Assembly (NCBI GenBank): GCA_949752795.1
Contig: CATKHW010000549.1
Location: 1 to 64,000, forward strand
Reading direction: 5' to 3'
Length of the DNA: 64,000 nucleotides
Source of the DNA: Hyperoodon ampullatus
Taxonomy: Eukaryota > Chordata > Mammalia > Artiodactyla > Ziphiidae
Shown here: in pieces, positions 39,042-50,860 of the stretch
Layout: the number at the start of each line of letters is the position of its first letter
Position numbering within the stretch: position 1 is the stretch's first letter
Translations under genes and position numbers: made by a program
Notes under the pieces: model-generated
Seen by the model: the letters and a program-made list of their open reading frames with translations, nothing else
What the model was told of the DNA's origin: nothing
Databases searched by the model: none

Positions 39042-39954
39042 GAGAAAAAGAAACTTATCATAAGATATCACTTATGAAGATCCTGTAAACATGGCTACAT
39101 TTTAACTGAGTTAGGAAAGAGAACAGTGTCTCACATTTAGAAAACACGCTTATGCCTGCTTAAGGGGGAAGGAGAGGTGGGGTGATGCATAAAACCAGGG
39201 TTTGATAAAAGCACAGGTACCGTTCCAAAAACCAACTATGGAATAGACAAGACCTACACCTTCCTCAGTGAAAGGGACTCAAAACCCCATATTTCCCGTA
39301 GAGGAATATATCTGACTAGTAAGAATCTTAAAACCTATGTATTGATATGTCTCTGTAAGGGAATCAAGTGTGTCCAGACTGGCATAAACATGGCAGCAAG
39401 AATCAGCTCAAACCCACTATAAAAAGGAATTTCAAAAACAAAACAAAAAAACTGGGAAATTCTTTACAATTCCTTCAGGGTCTCTGATGAAACCTCGAAT
39501 GACCGTATCTACAACGACAGCTGGATGTGGCATAAGGAGGGACACTTGGGACTGAGACGATTGGTGAGATTGGGTGAGGAAATGCAGACCCTATAAAGCA
39601 CAAATGCCTGGCACCCATTCCATGGGTACCAACTCTCCAGGTTGAAGGGAATATTACTACAGACATAACATGTACGGGAAACCTAGGGAACGGACACACT
39701 GTGAATACGAAAGGTTTCTAAAACTCAACGAATAGTCCATCTCCTGGTGTTCCGTTTTGACTTTCCATCTCCTTTACTATCAAACTCCCAACTTGGAGAG
39801 ACATCCCCTTTAACCTCCTGGTTCGCACAGGTTGCCAATTTGGCAGAGGATGAAAGGGAAGAGGGAGAACCAATGAGGGAATAGCTGTTAGGCATTTGGA
39901 CGGGCACATATCACTCTAATTTCCTGGCAGGAAGAAGAATTAAGCAAAGTCTCA
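38216..39954 (+). repeat. Satellite monomer 23 (1,739 bp)
   Basis: It equals monomer 22 until 39041; at 39042 G replaces C (CACAGAGAAAAAG), and from there it follows the monomer 26 type. Marks of the latter include CTACATTTTAACTG near 39095 and CTCTGTAAGGG near 39351. The palindrome is centred at 38522/38523. Confidence 0.94.
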
Positions 39955-40223
39955 GCCACTCACAAGGAACCAGTATAACTCCTGAACCAAAATTTTGGAA
40001 TGCGGTCAGCTCACAAAAAACGAGTTGAAAAATGGAGCTCAGGGGCACAGCAATTCACAAACAAGCCGAGTAATAAAGGACAACTATCGTCCAAAAATCT
40101 GTTGAGGGAAGGCAACGAGGCGGACTTGAAAGCGAGGCAGAATAGCAGGAAACAGATTTCAAGAGGTACTTTGGAATAGCCTTTAAAGCACAGGAAGAGG
40201 GGCACAACTTCGACAATGATGCA

Positions 40224-40297
40224 CTTGGCCAAAAAGGGCGTATGCGTTTTCTCCTGAATATATTCAGGAGAAAACGCATACGCCCTTTTTGGCCAAG
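40224..40297. repeat. Perfect 74 bp palindrome (monomer 24)
   Basis: Arms meet at 40260/40261; followed by CAAGAGGGC instead of CAAGCGGGC. Confidence 0.96.
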
Positions 40298-40702
40298 CAA
40301 GCAAGAGGGCAATGCAAATCTGCACTACAAAGAAGTATCACTTCCCACCGGTCAAAAGGGACATCCACAAAATATGTAAAAACCAGAAAGGCAAGACAGG
40401 CCCTGGAGAACAGGGAGCCTTGTTATGCTGATGGGCGGGATGTAAATTGCCAACTGCCTCTCTGGAGGAGTGCATTGTGTTCCCTAAAACAATTAAAGAA
40501 CAGAGCTACAGAGCCAAGGGCACTTCCAGTCTAGGGAATATACCTTGGGAAAACTGAAAATCAATAAGACAGAGCAACCCCAAAATTTACGGCTGCACTG
40601 CTTACAAGGACCTCAACTTGGGTACAGCTTAAATATCCCAGGAAATATAAGAATGGTTCAAAAAATTGTGGTACTCACGTACGATGGAATATCCCTCAGC
40701 CA

Positions 40703-40710
40703 TGACGTCA
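40703..40710. promoter_or_regulatory. TGACGTCA octamer (CRE-like), monomer 24
   Basis: CATGAAATCAATG of other monomers reads CATGACGTCAATG here, creating the full palindromic CREB/ATF consensus. It arose within the repeat 2 lineage and is probably fortuitous. Confidence 0.25.
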
Positions 40711-41692
40711 ATGTCATAAGACCAGTAGCAGCAAAATGGGTGGATTCAGGTACGATGATTCTAAGTGAAATAAGTCACACAGAAAAAGCAACTTATCATA
40801 AGATATCACTTATGAAGATCCTGTAAACATGGCTACACTTGAACTGAGTTAGGAAAGAGAACAGTGTCTCACATTTAGAAAACACTCCTATGCCTGCTTA
40901 AGGGGGAAGGAGAGGTGGGGTGATGCATAAAACCAGAGTTTGATATAAGCACAGGTAGCGTTCCAAAAACCAACTATGGAATAGACAAGACATACAGCTT
41001 CCTCAGTGAAAGGGACTCAAAATCCCATATTTCCAGGAGAGGAATATATCTGACTAGTAAGAATCTTAAAACCTATGTATTGATATGTCTCCGTAAGGGA
41101 ATCAAGTGTGTCTAGACTGGCATAAACATGGCAGCGAGAATCAGCTCAAACCCACTATAAAAAGGAATTTCAAAAACAAAACAAAAAAACTGGGAAATTC
41201 CTTACAATTCCTACAGGGTCTCTGATGAAACCTGGAATGACCCTATCTACAATGACAGCTGGATGTGGCATAAGGAGGGACACTTGGGACTGAGACGATT
41301 GGTGAGATTGGGTGAGCAAATGCAGACCCTTTAAAGCACAAAGGCCTGGCACCCATTCCATGGGTCCCAACTCTCCAGGTTGAAGGGAATATTACTCCAG
41401 CTATAACATGTACGGGAAACCTAGAGAACGGACACACTGTGAATACGAAAGGTTTCTAAAACTCAACGAATAATCCCTGTCCTGGTGCTCCGGTTTGACT
41501 TTCCATCTGCTTTACTATCAACCTCCCAACTTGGAGAGATAGCCCCTTTAACCTCCCGGTTCGCACAGGTTGCCAATTTGGCAGAGGATGAAAGGGAAGA
41601 GGGAGAACCAATGAGAGAGTAGCTGTTAGGCATTTGGACGGGCACATATCACTGTAATTTCCCGGCAGGAAGAAGAATTAACCAATGTCTCA

Positions 41693-43428
41693 GCCACCCA
41701 CCGGGAACCAGTATAGGTCCTGAACCAAAATTTTGGAATGCGGTCAGCTCACAAAAAACGAGTTGAAAAATGCATCTCAGGGGCACAGCAATTCACAAAC
41801 TGGCCGAGTAATAAAGGACAACTATCGTCCAAAAATCTGTTGATGGAAGGCAACGAGGCGGACTTGAAAGCGAGGCAGAATAGCAGGAAACAGATTTCAA
41901 GAGTTACGTTGGAATCGCCTTTAAAGCACAGGAAGAGGGGCACAACTTCGACAATGATGCACTTGGCCAAAAAGGCTGTATGCGTTTTCTCCTGAATATA
42001 TCCAGGAGAAAACGCATACGCCCTTTTTGGCCAAGCAAGCAAGCGGGCAATGCAAATCTGCACTACAAAGAAGTATCACTTCCCACCGGTCAAAAGGGAC
42101 ATCCACAAAATGTGTAAAAACAAGAAAGGCAAGACAGGCCCTGGAGAACAGGGAGCCTTGTTATGCTGATGGGCGGGATGTAAATTGCCAACTGCCTCTC
42201 TGGAGGAGTGCACTGTGTTCCCTGAAACAAGTAAAGAACAGAGCTACAGAGCCAAGGGCACTTCCAGTCTAGGGAATATTCCTTGGGAAAACTGAAAATC
42301 AATGAGACAGAGCCACCCCAAAATTTAGGGCTGCACTGCTTACAAGGACCTCAACTTGAATACACCTTAAGTATCCCAGGGAATATAAAAATGGTTCAAA
42401 AATTTGTGGTAATTTCATACGATGGAATATCCCTCAGCCATGAAATCAATATCATAAGACCAGTAGCAGCAAAATGGGTGGATTCAGGTACGATGATTCT
42501 AAGTGAAATAAGTCACACAGAAAAAGAAACTTATCATAAGATATCACTTAGGAAGATCCTGTACACATGGCAACGCTTGAACTGAGTTAGGAAAGAGAAC
42601 AGTGTCTCACATTTAGAAAACACTCTTATGCCTGCTTAAGGGGGAAGGAGAGGTGGGGTGATGCATAAAACCAGAGTTTGATATAAGCACAGGTACCGTT
42701 CCAAAAACCAACTATGGAATAGACAAGACCTACACCTTCCTCAGTGAAAGGGACTCAAAACCCCATATTTCCCGAAGAGGAATATATATGACTAGTAAGA
42801 ATCTTAAAACCTATGTATTGATATGTCTCCGTAAGGGAATAAATTGTGTCTAGACTGGCATAATCATGGCAGCGAGAATCAGCTCAAACCAGTATAAAAA
42901 GAAATTTCAAAAACAAAACAAAAATCTGGGAAATTCTTTACAATTCCTTCAGGGTCTCTGATGAAACGTGGAATGACCCTATGTACAGCGACAGCTGGAT
43001 GTGGCATAAGCCTGGACACTTGGGACTTAGAGGATTGGTGAGATTGTGTGAGCAAATGCAGACCCTTTAAAGCAATAATGCATGGCACCCATTCCATGGG
43101 TTCCAACTCTCCAGATTAAAGGGAATATTACTACAGCTATAACATGTAAGGGAAACCTAGAGAACGGACACACTGTGAATACAAAAGTTTTCTGAAACTC
43201 AACGAATAGTCCCTCTCCTGGTGCTCGGGTTTGACTTTCCATCTGCTTTACTATCAACCTCCCAACTTGGAGAGACAGCCCCTTTAACCTCCTGGTTCGC
43301 ACAGGTTTCCAATTTGGCAGAGGATGAAAGGGAAGAGGGAGAACCAATGAGAGAGTAGCTGTTACGCATTTGGACGGGCACATATCACTCTAATTTCCCG
43401 GCAGGAAGAAGAATTAACCAAAGTCTCA
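41693..43428 (+). repeat. Satellite monomer 25 (1,736 bp)
   Basis: The palindrome centred at 41998/41999 has three mismatches (AAAAAGGCTGTATG left; ATATCCAGG right of centre), all shared with monomer 28. The 3' half is unusually diverged (GTGGTAATTTCATACG near 42406, GGGAATAAATTGTG near 42835) and does not resemble monomer 28. Confidence 0.93.
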
Positions 43429-45166
43429 GCCATCCACCGGGAATCAGTATAGATACTGAACCAAAATTTTGGAATGCGGTCAGCTCACAAAAAACGAGTT
43501 GAAAAATGTAGCTCAGGGGCACAGCAATTCACAAACTGGCTGAGTAATAAAGGACAACTATCATCCAAAAATCTGTTGAGGGAAGGCAATGAGGCGGACT
43601 TGAAAGCGAGGCAGAATAGCAGGAAACAGATTTCAAGAGGTACGTTGGAATTGCCTTTAAAGCACAGGAAGAGGGGCACAACTTCGACAATGATGCAGTT
43701 GGCCAAAAAGGGCGTATGCGTTTTCTCCTGAATATATTCACGAGAAAACGCATACGCCCTTTTTGGCCAAGCAAGCAAGCGGGCAATGCAAATCTGCACT
43801 ACAAAGAAGTATCACTTCCCACCGGTCAAAAGGGAAATCCACAAAATGTGTAAAATCCAGAAATGCAATACAGGCCCTGGAGAACATGGAGCCTTGTTAT
43901 GCTGATGGGCAGGATGTAAACTGCCAACTGCCTCTCTGGAGGAGTGCATTGTGTTCCCTAAAACAAATAAACAACAGAGCTACAGAGACAAGGGCACTTC
44001 AAGTGTAGGGAATATACCTTGGGAAAACTGAAAATCGATAAGACACAGCCACCCCAAAATTCAGGGCTGCACTGCTTACAAGGACCTCAACTTGTGTACA
44101 CCTTAAATATCCCAGGAAATATAAAAATGGTTCAAAAAATTGTGGTACTTACGTACGATGGAATATCCCTCAGCCATGAAATCAATGTCATAAGACCAGT
44201 AGCAGCAAAATGGGTGGATTCAGGTACGATGATTCTAAGTGAAATAAGTCACAGAGAAAAAGAAACTTATCATAAGATATCACTTATGAAGATCCTGTAA
44301 ACATGGCTACATTTTAACTGAGTTAGGAAAGAGAACAGTGTCTCACATTTAGAAAACACGCTTATGCCTGCTTAAGGGGGAAGGAGAGGTGGGGTGATGC
44401 ATAAAACCAGAGTTTGATAAAAGCACAGGTACCGTTCTAAAAACCAACTATGGAATAGACAAGACCTACACCTTCCTCAGTGAAAGGGACTCAAAACCCC
44501 ATATTTCCCGTAGAGGAATATATCTGACTAGTAAGAATCTTAAAACCTATGTATTGATATGTCTCTGTAAGGGAATCAAGTGTGTCTAGACTGGCATAAA
44601 CATGGCAGCAAGAATCAGCTCAAACCCACTATAAAAAGGAATTTCAAAAACAAAACAAAAAAACTGGGAAATTCTTTACAATTCCTTCAGGGTCTCTGAT
44701 GAAACCTGGAATGACCGTATCTACAACGACAGCTGGATGTGGCATAAGGAGGGACACTTGGGACTGAGACGATTGGTGAGATTGGGTGAGGAAATGCAGA
44801 CCCTTTAAAGCACAAATGCCTGGCACCCATTCCATGGGTACCAACTCTCCAGGTTGAAGGGAATATTACTACAGATATAACATGTACGGGAAACCTAGGG
44901 AACGGACACACTGTGAATACGAAAGGTTTCTAAAACTCAACGAATAGTCCCTCTCCTGGTGCTCCGTTTTGACTTTCCATCTCCTTTACTATCAAACTCC
45001 CAACTTGGAGAGACATCCCCTTTAACCTCCTGGTTCGCACAGGTTGCCAATTTGGCAGAGGATGAAAGGGAAGAGGGAGAACCAATGAGGGAATAGCTGT
45101 TAGGCATTTGGACGGGCACATATCACTCTAATTTCCTGGCAGGAAGAAGAATTAAGCAAAGTCTCA
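43429..45166 (+). repeat. Satellite monomer 26 (1,738 bp)
   Basis: Same slot as monomer 23 in the 5,212 bp repeat (AATCGATAAG, CTACATTTTAACTG, CTCTGTAAGGG). It has the shortened GGAATGCGG. The palindrome, centred at 43734/43735, has a mismatch next to its centre (ATTCACGAG) and GTTGGCC at the outer edge. Confidence 0.93.
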
Positions 45167-45435
45167 GCCACTAACCGGGAACCAGTATAACTCCTGAACC
45201 AAAATTTTGGAATGCGGTCAGCTCACAAAAAATGAGTTGAAAAATGGAGCTCAGGGGCACAGCAATTCACAAACAAGCCGAGTAATAAAGGACAACTATC
45301 GTCCAAAAATCTGTTGAGGGAAGGCAACGAGGCGGACTTGAAAGCGAGGCAGAATAGCAGGAAACAGATTTCAAGAGGTACTTTGGTATAGCCTTTAAAT
45401 CACAGGAAGAGGGGCACAACTTCGACAATGATGCA

Positions 45436-45509
45436 CTTGGCCAAAAAGGGCGTATGCGTTTTCTCCTGAATATATTCAGGAGAAAACGCATACGCCCTTT
45501 TTGGCCAAG
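45436..45509. repeat. Perfect 74 bp palindrome (monomer 27)
   Basis: Arms meet at 45472/45473; same downstream CAAGAGGGC change as monomer 24. Confidence 0.96.
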
Positions 45510-45914
45510 CAAGCAAGAGGGCAATGCAAATCTGCACTACAAAGAAGTATCACTTCCCACCGGTCAAAAGGGACATCCACAAAATATGTAAAAACCAGAA
45601 AGGCAAGACAGGCCCTGGAGAACAGGAAGCCTTGTTATGCTGATGGGCGGGATGTAAATTGCCAACTGCCTCTCTGGAGGAGTGCATTGTGTTCCCTAAA
45701 ACAATTAAAGAACAGAGCTACAGAGCCAAGGGCACTTCCAGTCTAGGGAATATACCTTGGAAAAACTGAAAATCAATAAGACAGAGCAACCCCAAAATTT
45801 ACGGCTGCACTGCTTACAAGGACCTCAACTTGGGTACAGCTTAAATATCCCAGGAAATATAAAAATGGTTCAAAAAATTGTAGTACTCACGTACGATGGA
45901 ATATCCCTCAGCCA

Positions 45915-45922
45915 TGACGTCA
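45915..45922. promoter_or_regulatory. TGACGTCA octamer (CRE-like), monomer 27
   Basis: Same change as at 40703, carried in the paired monomer 5,212 bp downstream. It shows shared ancestry of the two monomers rather than independent gain. Confidence 0.25.
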
Positions 45923-46904
45923 ATGTCATATGACCAGTAGCAGCAAAATTGGTGGATTCAGGTACGATGATTCCAAGTGATATAAGTCACACAGAAAAAG
46001 CAACTTATCATAAGATATCACTTATGAAGATCCTGTAAACATGGCTACACTTGAACTGAGTTAGGAAAGAGAACAGTGTCTCACATTTAGAAAACACTCC
46101 TATGCCTGCTTAAGGGGGAAGGAGAGGTGGGGTGATGCATAAAACCAGAGTTTGATATAAGCACAGGTAGCGTTCCAAAAACCAACTATGGAATAGACAA
46201 GACATACAGCTTCCTCAGTGAAAGGGACTCAAAATCCCATATTTCCAGGAGAGGAATATATCTGACTAGAAAGAATCTTAAAACCTATGTATTGATATGT
46301 CTCCGTAAGGGAATCAAGTGTGTCTAGACTGGCATAAACATGGCAGCGAGAATCAGCTCAAACCCACTATAAAAAGGAATTTCAAAAACAAAACAAAAAA
46401 ACTGGGAAATTCCTTACAATTCCTTCAGGGTCTCTGATGAAACCTGGAATGACCCTATCTACAATGACAGCTGGATGTGGCATAAGGAGGGACACTTGGG
46501 ACTGAGACGATTGGTGAGATTGGGTGAGCAAATGCAGACCCTTTAAAGCACAAAGGCCTGGCACCCATTCCATGGGTCCCAACTCTCCAGGTTGAAGGGA
46601 ATATTACTCCAGCTATAACATGTACGGAAAACCTAGAGAACGGACACACTGTGAATACGAAAGGTTTCTAAAACTCAACGAATAATCCCTGTCCTGGTGC
46701 TCCGGTTTGACTTTCCATCTGCTTTACTATCAACCTCCCAACTTGGAGAGACAGCCCCTTTAACCTCCCGGTTCGCACAGGTTGCCAATTTGGCAGAGGA
46801 TGAAAGGGAAAAGGGAGAACCAATGAGAGAGTAGCTGTTAGGCATTTGGACGGGCACATATCACTGTAATTTTCCGGCAGGAAGAAGAATTAACCAATGT
46901 CTCA

Positions 46905-48642
46905 GCCACCCACCGGGAACCAGTATAGGTCCTGAACCAAAATTTTGGACTTGCGGTCAGCTCACCAAAAACGAGTTGAAAAATGCATCTCAGGGGCACA
47001 GCAATTCACAAACTGGCCGAGTAATAAAGGACAACTATCGTCCAAAAATCTGTTGATGGAAGGCAACGAGGCGGACTTGAAAGCGAGGCAGAATAGCAGG
47101 AAACAGATTTCAAGAGGTACGTTGGAATCGCCTTTAAAGCACAGGAAGAGGGGCACAACTTCGACAATGATGCACTTGGCCAAAAAGGCTGTATGCGTTT
47201 TCTCCTGAATATATCCAGGAGAAAACGCATACGCCCTTTTTGGCCAAGCAAGCAAGCGGGCAATGCAAATCTGCACTACAAAGAAGTATCACTTCCCACC
47301 GGTCAAAAGGGACATCCACAAAATGTGTAAAAACCAGAAAGGCAAGACAGGCCCTGGAGAACAGGGAGCCTTGTTATGCTGATGGGCGGGATGTAAATTG
47401 CCAACTGCCTCTCTGGAGGAGTGCACTGTGTTCCCTAAAACAAGTAAAGAACAGAGCTACAGAGCCAAGGGCACTTCCAGTCTAGGGAATATACCTTGGG
47501 AAAACTGAAAATCAATAAGACAGAGCAACCCCAAAATTTAGGGCTGCACTGCTTACAAGGACCTCAACTTGGGTACACCTTAAATATCCCAGGAAATATA
47601 AAAATGGTTCAAAAAATTGTGGTACTTACGTACGATGGAATATCCCTCAGCCATGAAATCAATGTCATAAGACCAGTAGCAGCAAAATGGGTGGATTCAG
47701 GTACGATGATTCTAAGTGAAATAAGTCACAGAGAAAAAGAAACTTATCATAAGATATCACTTATGAAGATCCTGTAAACATGGCTACACTTGAACTGAGT
47801 TAGGAAAGAGAACAGTGTCTCACATTTAGAAAACACTCTTATGCCTTCTTAAGGGGGAAGGAGAGGTGGGGTGATGCATAAAACCAGAGTTTGATATAAG
47901 CACAGGTACCGTTCCAAAAACCAACTATGGAATAGACAAGACCTATACCTTCCTCAGTGAAAGGGACTCAAAACCCCATATTTCCCGCAGAGGAATATAT
48001 CTGACTAGTAAGAATCTTAAAACCTATGTATTGATATGTCTCCGTAAGGGAATCAAGTGTGTCTAGACTGGCATAAACATGGCAGCGAGAATCAGCTCAA
48101 ACCCACTATAAAAAGGAATTTCAAAAACAAAACAAAAACCTGGGAAATTCTTTACAATTCCTTCAGGGTCTCTGATGAAACCTGGAATGACCCTATCTAC
48201 AACGACAGCTGGATATGACATAAGGCTGGACACTTGGGACTAAGATGATTGGTGAGATTGGGTGAGCAAATGCAGACCCTTTAAAGCAATAATGCATAGC
48301 ACCCATTCCATGGGTCCCAACTCTCCAGGTTGAAGGGAATATTACTACAGCTATAACATGTACGGGAAACCTAGAGAATTGACACACAGTGAATACGAAA
48401 GGTTTCTAAAACTCAACGAATAGTCCCTCTCCTGGTGCTCCAGTTTGACTTTACACCTGCTTTACTATCATCCTCCCAACTTGGAGAGACAGCCCCTTTA
48501 GCCTCCTGGTTCGCACAGGTTGCCAAATTGGCAGAGGATGAAAGGGAAGAGGGAGAACCAATGAGAGAGTAGCTGTTAGGCATTTGAATGGGCACATATC
48601 ACTGTAATTTCCCGGCAGGAAGAAGAATTAACCAAAGTCTCA
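46905..48642 (+). repeat. Satellite monomer 28 (1,738 bp)
   Basis: The 5' half matches monomer 25 (AAAATGCATCTCAGG near 46979, TGTTGATGGAAGG, palindrome with the same three mismatches centred at 47211/47212) but has the full GGACTTGCGG. From about 47.5 kb it departs from monomer 25. Confidence 0.93.
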
Positions 48643-50381
48643 GCCCCCCACCGGGAACCAGCATAGGTCCGGAACCAAAATTTCGGACTTGCGGTCACCT
48701 CACCAAAAACGAGTTGAAAAATGGAGCTCAGGGGCACAGCAATTCACAAACTGGCCGAGTAATAAAAGACAACTATCGTCCAAAAATCTGTTGAGGGAAG
48801 GCAACCAGGCGGACTTGAAAGCGAGGCAGAATAGCAGGAAACAGATTTCAAGAGGTACGTTGGAATCGCCTTTAAAGCACAGGAAGAGGGGTACAACTTC
48901 GACAATGATGCACTTGGCCAAAAAGGGCGTATGCGTTTTCTCCTGAATATATTCAGGAGAAAACGCATACGCCCTTTTTGGCCAAGCAAGCAAGCGGGCA
49001 ATGCAAATCTGCACTACAAAGAAGTATCACTTCCTACCGGTCAAAAGGGACATCCATAAAATGTGTAAAAACCAGAAAGGCAAGACAGGCTCTGGAGAAC
49101 ATGGAGCCTTGTTATGCTGATGGGTGGGATGTAAATTGCCAACTGCCTCTCTGGAGGAGTGCATTGTGTTCCATAAAACAAGTAAACAACAGAGCTACAA
49201 AGCCAAGGGCACTTCAAGTCTAGGGAATATTCCTTGGGAAAACTGCAATTCAATAAGACAGAGCCACCCCAAAATATAGGGCTGCACTGCTTACAAGGAC
49301 CTCAACTTGGGTACACCTTAAATATCCCAGGAAATATAAAAATGGTTCAAAAAATTGTGGTACTTACGTACGATGGAATATTCCTCAGCCATGAAATCAA
49401 TGTCATAAGACCAGTAGCAGCAAAGTGGGTGGATTCAGGTACGATGATTCTAAGTGAAATAAGTCACACAGAAAAAGAAACTTATCATAAGATATCACTT
49501 ATGAAGATCCTGTAAACATGGCTACACTTGAACTGAGTTAGGAAAGAGAACAGTGTCTCACATTTAGAAAACACTCTTATACCTGCTTAAGGGGGAAGGA
49601 GAGGTGGGGTGATGCATAAAACCAGAGTTTGATATAAGTACAGGAACCGTTCCAAAAACCAACTATGGAATAGACAAGACCTACACCGTCCTCAGCGAAA
49701 GGGACTCAAAACCCCATATTTCCCGCAGAGGAAAATATCTGACTAGTAAGAATCTTAAAACCTATATATTGATATGTCTCCGTAAGGGAATCAAGTGTGT
49801 CTAGACTGGCATAAACATGGCAGCGAGAATCCGCTGAAACCCACTATAAAAAGGAATTTCAAAAACAAAACAAAAAAAATGGGAAATTCTTTACAATTCC
49901 TTCAGGGTCTCTGATGAAGGCTGGAATGACCCTATCTACAACGACAGCTGGATGTGGCATAAGGAGGGACACTTGGGACTGAGACGATTGGTGAGATTGG
50001 GTGAGCAAATGCAGACCCTTTAAAGCAATAATGCATGGCACCCATTCCATGGGTCCGAACTCTCCAGGTAGAAGGGAATATTACTACAGCTATAACATGT
50101 GCGGGAAACCTAGAGAACGGACACACTGTAAATACGATAGGTTTCTAAAACTCAACGCATAGTCCCTCTCCTGGTGCTCCGGTTTGACTTTCCGTCTGCT
50201 TTACTATCAACCTCCCAACTTGGAGAGACAGCCCCTTTAACCTCTTGGTTCGCACAGGTTGCCAATTTGGCAGAGGATGAAAGGGAAGAGGGAGAACCAA
50301 TGAGAGAGTAGCTGTTAGGCATTTGGACGGGCACATATCACTGTAATTTCCCAGCAGGAAGAAGAATTAACCAAATTCTCA
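48643..50381 (+). repeat. Satellite monomer 29 (1,739 bp, subfamily junction)
   Basis: It has a perfect palindrome (48913-48986). The 5' part up to about 49.33 kb is of the general type. From about 49.57 kb it carries the marks of the right-end subfamily (TTATACCTGC, CCGTCCTCAGCG, GGTCCGAAC, TTTCCGTCTGC, CTCTTGGTTCG). Confidence 0.93.
48913..48986. repeat. Perfect 74 bp palindrome (monomer 29)
   Basis: Arms meet at 48949/48950; first of the mostly perfect series at the right end. Confidence 0.96.
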
Positions 50382-50860
50382 GCCACCCACCGGGAACCAG
50401 TATAGGTCCTGAACCAAAATTTTGGACTTGCGGTCAGCTCACCAAAAACGAGTTGAAAAATGGGGCTCAGGGGCACAGCAATTCACAAACTGGCCGAGTA
50501 ATAAAGGACAACTATCGTCCAAAAATCTGTTGAGGTAAGGCAACGAGGCGGACTTGAAAGCGAGGCAGAATAGCAGGAAACAGATTTCAAGAGGTACGTT
50601 GGAATCAACTTTAAAGCACAGGAAGAGGGGCACAACTTCGACAATGATGCACTTGGCCAAAAAGGGCGTATGCGTTTTCTCCTGAATATATTCAGGAGAA
50701 AACGCATACGCCCTTTTTGGCCAAGCAATCAAGCGGGCAATGCAAATCTGCACTACAAAGAAGTATCACTTCCCACCGGTCAAAAGGGACATCCACAAAA
50801 TGTGTAAGAACAATAAAGGCAAGACAGGCCCTGGAGAACAGGGAGCCTTGTTATGCTGAT
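49570..50860 (+). repeat. Dimeric (3,478 bp) duplication, left copy (approximate ends)
   Basis: CCGCTGAAAC (49831), an eight-A tract followed by TGGG (near 49870), CCAGGTAGAAGG, TGAGGTAAGGC and GAACAATAAAGG are shared with the sequence 3,478 bp downstream and not with the intervening monomer. The match is lost near GGGCAGGATG (about 50862) versus GGGCGGGATG. Confidence 0.75.

Larger units (their letters stand above)
39955..41692 (+). repeat. Satellite monomer 24 (1,738 bp)
   Basis: It has a perfect palindrome (40224-40297). A one-base-shorter TTTTGGAATGCGG replaces TTTTGGACTTGCGG near 39994, a mark shared by monomers 24 to 27 only. It has AGCAACCCC near 40573 and a TGACGTCA octamer at 40703-40710. 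It matches monomer 27 at an offset of 5,212 bp. Confidence 0.94.
38600..42280 (+). repeat. Trimeric higher-order repeat 2, copy 1 (period 5,212 bp; approximate ends)
   Basis: Monomers 23, 24 and the 5' half of 25 pair with monomers 26, 27 and the 5' half of 28 at 5,212 bp. Shared marks include AATCGATAAG, CTACATTTTAACTG, TGACGTCA, CAAGAGGGC and the triple-mismatch palindrome. The copies differ at a modest number of sites, so they are older than repeat 1. Ends are estimated from where shared marks start and stop. Confidence 0.8.
45167..46904 (+). repeat. Satellite monomer 27 (1,738 bp)
   Basis: Twin of monomer 24 at 5,212 bp. It has a perfect palindrome at 45436-45509 and a TGACGTCA octamer at 45915-45922. 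The frame open in most copies is stopped by TGA at 45931-45933. Confidence 0.94.
43812..47492 (+). repeat. Trimeric higher-order repeat 2, copy 2 (approximate ends)
   Basis: Second copy of the 5,212 bp repeat. It ends where monomer 28 stops resembling monomer 25, near the AAAACTGAAAATCAATAAG block at about 47.5 kb. Confidence 0.78.
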
